Positions 59,980 to 64,000 of a stretch of 64,000 nucleotides of DNA are shown piece by piece. This DNA comes from Ectothiorhodospiraceae bacterium. Lineage in GTDB: Bacteria > Pseudomonadota > Gammaproteobacteria > Nitrococcales > Aquisalimonadaceae. Both the position numbers and the translations under genes were made by a program. The DNA lies in NCBI GenBank assembly GCA_003565775.1, contig PXAT01000085.1, positions 1 through 64,000 of the forward strand, given 5' to 3'. The notes beneath the pieces are model-generated. The model ran no database searches. It worked only from the letters and a program-made list of their open reading frames with translations, and was not told the origin of the DNA. How positions within the stretch are numbered: the first letter of the stretch is position 1; the number at the start of each line of letters is the position of its first letter.

Positions 59980-60654
59980 TCAGTAACCGGGAGGTGCTTG
60001 CCGCCCCGCTTCGCCCGGGGTGCCACCGCCGCCCGGAACCCGACCCGGGCTCTGCCCCGGAAGCGGCTGCTGGCCCTGCTGTCCGGCCGGCGGCTGCTGT
60101 TGCTGTTGCTCGTCCTGCGGCTGGTTGGGCATGGCCCGCGGACCGGCCTGCTCACCACGCAACTGCTCGCCGGGCATCGGCTGACGTCCGCGACCTTCAC
60201 CGACACCCGTGGACTCCTGCCTCCGGGGCGCCAGTTGCGACTCGTCCGGAGCGAGGTCCGGCAGACCCTGTTCCTCGGCGGCCGGCGGTTGCTGCGCAGC
60301 AGCCGGTGGCTGAGCCGGATCTGCGGGCTGCGCCGGTTCGCCGACGTCACCCGGTGCCGGTTGTGCAGGCTGTGCAGGCCGGGTCTGCTGCCCGGTCGGT
60401 GGTTGCTCCGCACCGGCTGGTGGCGCCGGTGCCCGTTCGGTTTGCCCCGGCGGCGGTTCCGGCGGGGTTCCGGCATCCGGTTGCCGTCCGGGCGCCTCGC
60501 CCGGCGGCTGGGTGCGCTCCATGGCGTCGTCGGGAAGCTGCTCGCCGGGCATTTGCGGCGGCTCGGCATGCGGTTGGGTCTGTTGGCTGACGGCATGCCC
60601 GAGCGGGAGCGTCAGCAGGGCCAGGCCCAGTGCGCCTGTGCGAAGTCGAATCAT
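59980..60654 (-). CDS. Exported Pro/Gln/Gly-rich low-complexity protein
   Basis: Signal peptide MIRLRTGALGLALLTLPLGHAVSQ; body rich in PAQPAQPA, QQQQQPP, MPGEQL (twice). Confidence 0.6.
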   Translation of the reverse strand: MIRLRTGALGLALLTLPLGHAVSQQTQPHAEPPQMPGEQLPDDAMERTQPPGEAPGRQPDAGTPPEPPPGQTERAPAPPAGAEQPPTGQQTRPAQPAQPAPGDVGEPAQPADPAQPPAAAQQPPAAEEQGLPDLAPDESQLAPRRQESTGVGEGRGRQPMPGEQLRGEQAGPRAMPNQPQDEQQQQQPPAGQQGQQPLPGQSPGRVPGGGGTPGEAGRQAPPGY

Positions 60655-60851
60655 CTTGCGTTCCTCCTGAATGTCCGCCGGCTCGCCAGAGGAAAAGCCT
60701 CTGCGGGCTCGGCTCGCGATGAGCGGGACGCTTACGGGGCAACGCCGGTGAATTGCAGTGCGCGCGGCCGGAGGCCGGGGTGCAAGGGGCACGTTCGGAG
60801 CTGCCGCGTTCGTAGCTTCATCCTACGGCATTGGCAGGTCACGAAAAACCC

Positions 60852-60905
60852 GGAGAAACGCTGAAGTATTCCCGCGTCTGCGCCCGAGACCGGTTCGCGG
60901 CCGGC
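60852..60905. repeat. Half copy of the TIR element family (E10)
   Basis: ggagaaacgctgaagtattcccgcgtctgcgcccgagaccggttcgcgg. Confidence 0.7.
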
Positions 60906-60926
60906 TCGGCTTTGTCATGCAAACCA

Positions 60927-63200
60927 TCAGTGGACGCGCGATACCCTCTCATGCGGCGTATCGGGTTTCTCGCCACGACTGGCCGCAATGAAACCGTCGC
61001 TCCAGCGGCGGATATCGTGGTGATTGACGATATCGAACAGCTGTCGCAAGCGTTCACGGGCCTCGCTGGACGGAAGGTTGAGCGCCAGGTAGCAGGTATT
61101 GGCCAGATCCCGGATGTCATGCGGGTTGGTCAGCACGGCGCCGCGCAGCTCTGCGGCGGCACCGGCGAATTCGGACAGGACCAGCACGCCGGTGCCCTGG
61201 GTCAGGCCCTGAACGGCCACGAACTCCTTCGCCACCAGATTCAGCCCGTCGCGCAGCGGCGTGATCCACATGACGTCCGCCATGGCATACCAGGCCACGA
61301 CCTGCTCGAACGGCAGGGGCCGGAAGAAGAACTGGATCGGGGTCCAGTCCACGGTGGTGAAACGGCCGTTGATCCGGCCGACTGCCTGCTCGATCTGATG
61401 CTGCAGTTCCCTGTAGATCTGCATTTCCGCGGCCGCCGGCACGCACACCGTGGTCAGCTGCACCTTGCCCTGCAGCTCCGGGTTCTCTTCCAGCATCCGC
61501 TCGAAGGCATGCAGCTTTTCCAGAATGCCCTTGGTGTAGTCCAGCCGTTCCACCGACAGAATCAGGCGGGTGTCACCCAGTGCTTCTCGCAGTTCCTGCA
61601 TGTGGGCCTGCACTTTTTCGTCGTCCAGGCAGCCCTGCACCCGACTCATGTCCAGACCCACCGGATGCGCGCCGAGGCCGATCTCGCGATCATTGACCGA
61701 GATCGCGGTGGTGGTCTCTTCCAGTCCGACGGCGCAGCCGTAAGTCAGGAAACGGGGTGCGCAGTTCTCGCGCTTAAGGATCTCGATCGGTGTGACGCCG
61801 CGGGCAACATCGACGAAGTTCTCCACCTGCCGCGGCACGTGAAAGCCGATGTAGTCGCATTGCAGAAGGCTGCCGATGATCTCCCGGCGCCAGGGCACCA
61901 CGTTGAAGACGTCGGCGGACGGAAAGTAGGTGTGGTGGAAGAAGGCGATACGCAGATCCGGCCGCATTTCGCGCAGGAAGGCGGGCACCATCCAGAGGTT
62001 GTAATCATGCAGCCAGACCAGGGCACCCTGGGCGGCTTCCTCGGCGGCGCGTTCGGCGAAGGCGCGGTTCACGCGCAGGAAGACCTGCCAGTGGTCCTCA
62101 CGGAAGCTGGCCCGTTCCCAGAAGGTGTGCAGCGTCGGCCAGAACGCCTCCTTGGAAAAGCGCCGATAGAATATGTCCACATCCGACTTGCTCAGGGCGA
62201 TGCGCGCGCAGGTCAGATGCGGATAGCGTTCCGGGTCGACTGCGGTATGCGTCTCGAAGTCCTCGCCATCGGCGTCATCGTGCTCGGCCCAGGCAACCCA
62301 GGCGCCTTCGCGACCATTGCCGAAAAGACCGAGCAGCGTCGGGATGATGCCGTTCGGGGAGGTGGGGCGCCGTCGCACCAGCTTGCCGTCGATGCGTTTT
62401 TCCTCGTAGGGCAGTCGGTGATAGACGATCACCAGCTCGGCACCGCCGGGCTTGACCACCTCCTGCATTTCGGCGGACATGCCGTGCTGACCCAGAAAGC
62501 CGAACCAGGCCATCGCCTCGATGATGCCGCCGCAGCCGGGCTCCGCGGCATGCAGCACCCGGGCGTTGCCTTCGGTTGCATCCAGCAGCGCCGATTCCGA
62601 TTCGCCGACGCAGACGCCCTTGTAACCGGTACGGAACAGGCTCAGGTCGTTCAGCGTGTCGCCCGCCACCAGCACATCGTCGCCGTCGATCTGCAGCCAT
62701 TCGACCAGCGACTTCAGCGTGCTGCCCTTGTTGACGCCCGGTGGCAGCACGTCCAGATACAGGTCGGCCGAATACAGCAGGTCGCAGCCCAGATCCCGGA
62801 CCCGTGCCGCCAGCTCCTCATTGCCGGCTTGTTCCGGATCACAGAAATACGAGCAGCGACGGAGTTGCGGGATGTCCTGCCGCTTCAGCCAGGTCAGATC
62901 GGCCAGGGCTTCGGCAATCAGCTGTTCCCCGGGCCAGAGATCGTCGATCGGGGACTGCAGTTCGCTGATCGGCTGCAGCGTGTCGCCGTGGTAGATGCCC
63001 GCGCCGACATCGGTGACGATGTAATCCGGTACCGGCAATGTCGGGTCGGCCAGCAGGGGCAGCACCGACTCCAGGCTGCGTCCGGTCACATAGGCCAACT
63101 GGATATCGGGATGGCGCGCGATGCTCTGATAGAGCCGCAGCCGTTGGCTGATCTCGCCGCCAAGAAAGGTCCCGTCCAGATCGGTTGCAAGCAGCATCAT
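60927..63200 (-). CDS. Bifunctional glucosylglycerol-phosphate phosphatase/synthase-like fusion (HAD + GT20)
   Basis: N-terminal SPP-like HAD (LLATDLDGTFLGG...AYVTGRSLESVLPLL...DYIVTDVGAGIY...LVAGDTLNDLSLF); C-terminal GT20 (LVWLHDYNLWMVPAFLREMRPDLRIAFFHHTYFPSADVFNVVPWR...SVERLDYTKGILEKLHAFERML). Confidence 0.88.
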   Translation of the reverse strand: MMLLATDLDGTFLGGEISQRLRLYQSIARHPDIQLAYVTGRSLESVLPLLADPTLPVPDYIVTDVGAGIYHGDTLQPISELQSPIDDLWPGEQLIAEALADLTWLKRQDIPQLRRCSYFCDPEQAGNEELAARVRDLGCDLLYSADLYLDVLPPGVNKGSTLKSLVEWLQIDGDDVLVAGDTLNDLSLFRTGYKGVCVGESESALLDATEGNARVLHAAEPGCGGIIEAMAWFGFLGQHGMSAEMQEVVKPGGAELVIVYHRLPYEEKRIDGKLVRRRPTSPNGIIPTLLGLFGNGREGAWVAWAEHDDADGEDFETHTAVDPERYPHLTCARIALSKSDVDIFYRRFSKEAFWPTLHTFWERASFREDHWQVFLRVNRAFAERAAEEAAQGALVWLHDYNLWMVPAFLREMRPDLRIAFFHHTYFPSADVFNVVPWRREIIGSLLQCDYIGFHVPRQVENFVDVARGVTPIEILKRENCAPRFLTYGCAVGLEETTTAISVNDREIGLGAHPVGLDMSRVQGCLDDEKVQAHMQELREALGDTRLILSVERLDYTKGILEKLHAFERMLEENPELQGKVQLTTVCVPAAAEMQIYRELQHQIEQAVGRINGRFTTVDWTPIQFFFRPLPFEQVVAWYAMADVMWITPLRDGLNLVAKEFVAVQGLTQGTGVLVLSEFAGAAAELRGAVLTNPHDIRDLANTCYLALNLPSSEARERLRQLFDIVNHHDIRRWSDGFIAASRGEKPDTPHERVSRVH

Positions 63201-63207
63201 GCTCTCC

Positions 63208-63304
63208 TTAATCAAGCGCTAAATTATTTCCGCATCTGCGTTGGCGTCCGCATGTTTTCCGAGGCAAGGCACGCTGCCGCGGAAATGAATCAGCGCTTCA
63301 TTAG
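63208..63304. repeat. Short complete TIR element (E11) filling the MFS-ggpPS intergenic gap
   Basis: ttaatcaagcgctaaattatttccgcatctgcgttggcgtccgcatgttttccgaggcaaggcacgctgccgcggaaatgaatcagcgcttcattag. Confidence 0.82.
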
Positions 63305-64000
63305 CTCGGATTCTGCGCCGCCGCGCGGGTGTCTTCCTCGTCGGCATCCGGGTCCTCGTCCATGGACGCGGTGGACGCCATTTCCATGGCGACGGCACTG
63401 GTTCGGAGTATGGGTGTGAAATGGGCCGGCTGCGGTTCTCTCGCCTTGCTACGGGACACGGCCAGCGCAATCAGCAGGGCGAGCAGGCCCTGGCTGGCGG
63501 CGAGATAGAGGGGTAGCGCCATGCCGCCCAGCAGACTGATCAGATAGCCGGCCAGCAACGGCCCGACGGCGGCGCCACCCCCGTGGATCAGCAACAGGCC
63601 ACCGGAGCCGGTCAGGATCTCCTCCGGCGCCAGATGGTCGATCAGGTGCGCGACGGCGATCGGATAGACGGCGAACGCCAGCCCGCCCCACAGGAACGCG
63701 GTCAGCAGCAGCAGGTTGCCGGGCGGCAACTGACTCATGACGATGGCGGTGAACGCTGCCAGGCCCGTGGCGAAGCCGAGCACGCGTCGCCGGTCGAAGC
63801 GGTCGGAGAAACTGCCGATCGGCCACTGGAACGCGGCACCGCCGACGATTGCCAGGCTCATGAAGATGCCGATGCCGTCCCGGTCCAGGCCCGAGAGTCC
63901 GGCGAACAGCGGCGCCAGGCCCCAGAAGGCGCCCATGGCCAGACCGGACAGGCCGGCACCGACCACTGCCAGCGGTGCGGCCTCCCAGAGCGGCCACAGT
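63301..64000 (-). CDS. MFS transporter, C-terminal part (runs off window end)
   Basis: GAFWGLAPLFAGLSGLDRDGIGIFMSLAIVGGAAFQWPIGSFSDRFDRRRVL MFS loop motif; frame open to window end. Confidence 0.85.
   Translation of the reverse strand, partial: LWPLWEAAPLAVVGAGLSGLAMGAFWGLAPLFAGLSGLDRDGIGIFMSLAIVGGAAFQWPIGSFSDRFDRRRVLGFATGLAAFTAIVMSQLPPGNLLLLTAFLWGGLAFAVYPIAVAHLIDHLAPEEILTGSGGLLLIHGGGAAVGPLLAGYLISLLGGMALPLYLAASQGLLALLIALAVSRSKAREPQPAHFTPILRTSAVAMEMASTASMDEDPDADEEDTRAAAQNPS

Noticed and set aside
59998-60864. 288-aa Arg/Leu-rich plus-strand ORF opposite the Pro/Gln-rich protein
   Set aside because: Composition is the complement of the minus-strand repeats. The minus strand has a clean signal peptide, the plus strand has nothing recognisable.
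60831-63419. 862-aa plus-strand ORF opposite the GT20 gene
   Set aside because: Antisense shadow ORF in GC-rich DNA. The minus strand has unambiguous HAD and GT20 motifs.
1-64000. CRISPR array, prophage, integron or restriction/defence island
   Set aside because: No direct repeats with regular spacers, no cas, integrase, transposase, capsid or restriction genes recognised. The dispersed repeats are irregularly spaced inverted elements.

Overview
This is a 64 kb GC-rich chromosomal window from what looks like a halophilic or halotolerant gammaproteobacterium. That assignment is inferred from gene content (two BCCT transporters, a glucosylglycerol synthase/phosphatase fusion, TRAP and AbgT transporters); no rRNA or tRNA was recognised. 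Most of the window is ordinary single-copy chromosomal genes. I saw no prophage, transposase, integrase or CRISPR array. The main points are: (1) a family of dispersed, mostly intergenic elements with terminal inverted repeats (consensus arm about TTAAGGAAACGCTGAAGTATTCCCGCGTCTGCG), with at least a dozen full, modular or half copies that sometimes form stop codons or whole leaders of neighbouring genes; (2) a PQQ/quinoprotein cluster (38.7-48.9 kb) with a TonB receptor, an alcohol dehydrogenase carrying the DxD signature of lanthanide dependence, a PedF-like cytochrome c, a XoxJ-like binding protein, a SoxYZ-like carrier, a zinc metallohydrolase, a CxxCW protein, an AcoR-type sigma-54 activator and a well-matched -24/-12 promoter; (3) a soluble chemoreceptor with two complete MCP signalling hairpins in one polypeptide; (4) a RuBisCO-like protein with a KDDH active-site motif next to a cupin; (5) a dnaE2 gene with a perfect CTGT-N8-ACAG SOS box and no adjacent imuA/imuB; and (6) a peptide-type ABC transporter whose permease carries a large extra domain, plus a paralogous lipoprotein pair. 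All calls come from reading the sequence and the supplied ORF track. No database search was run.
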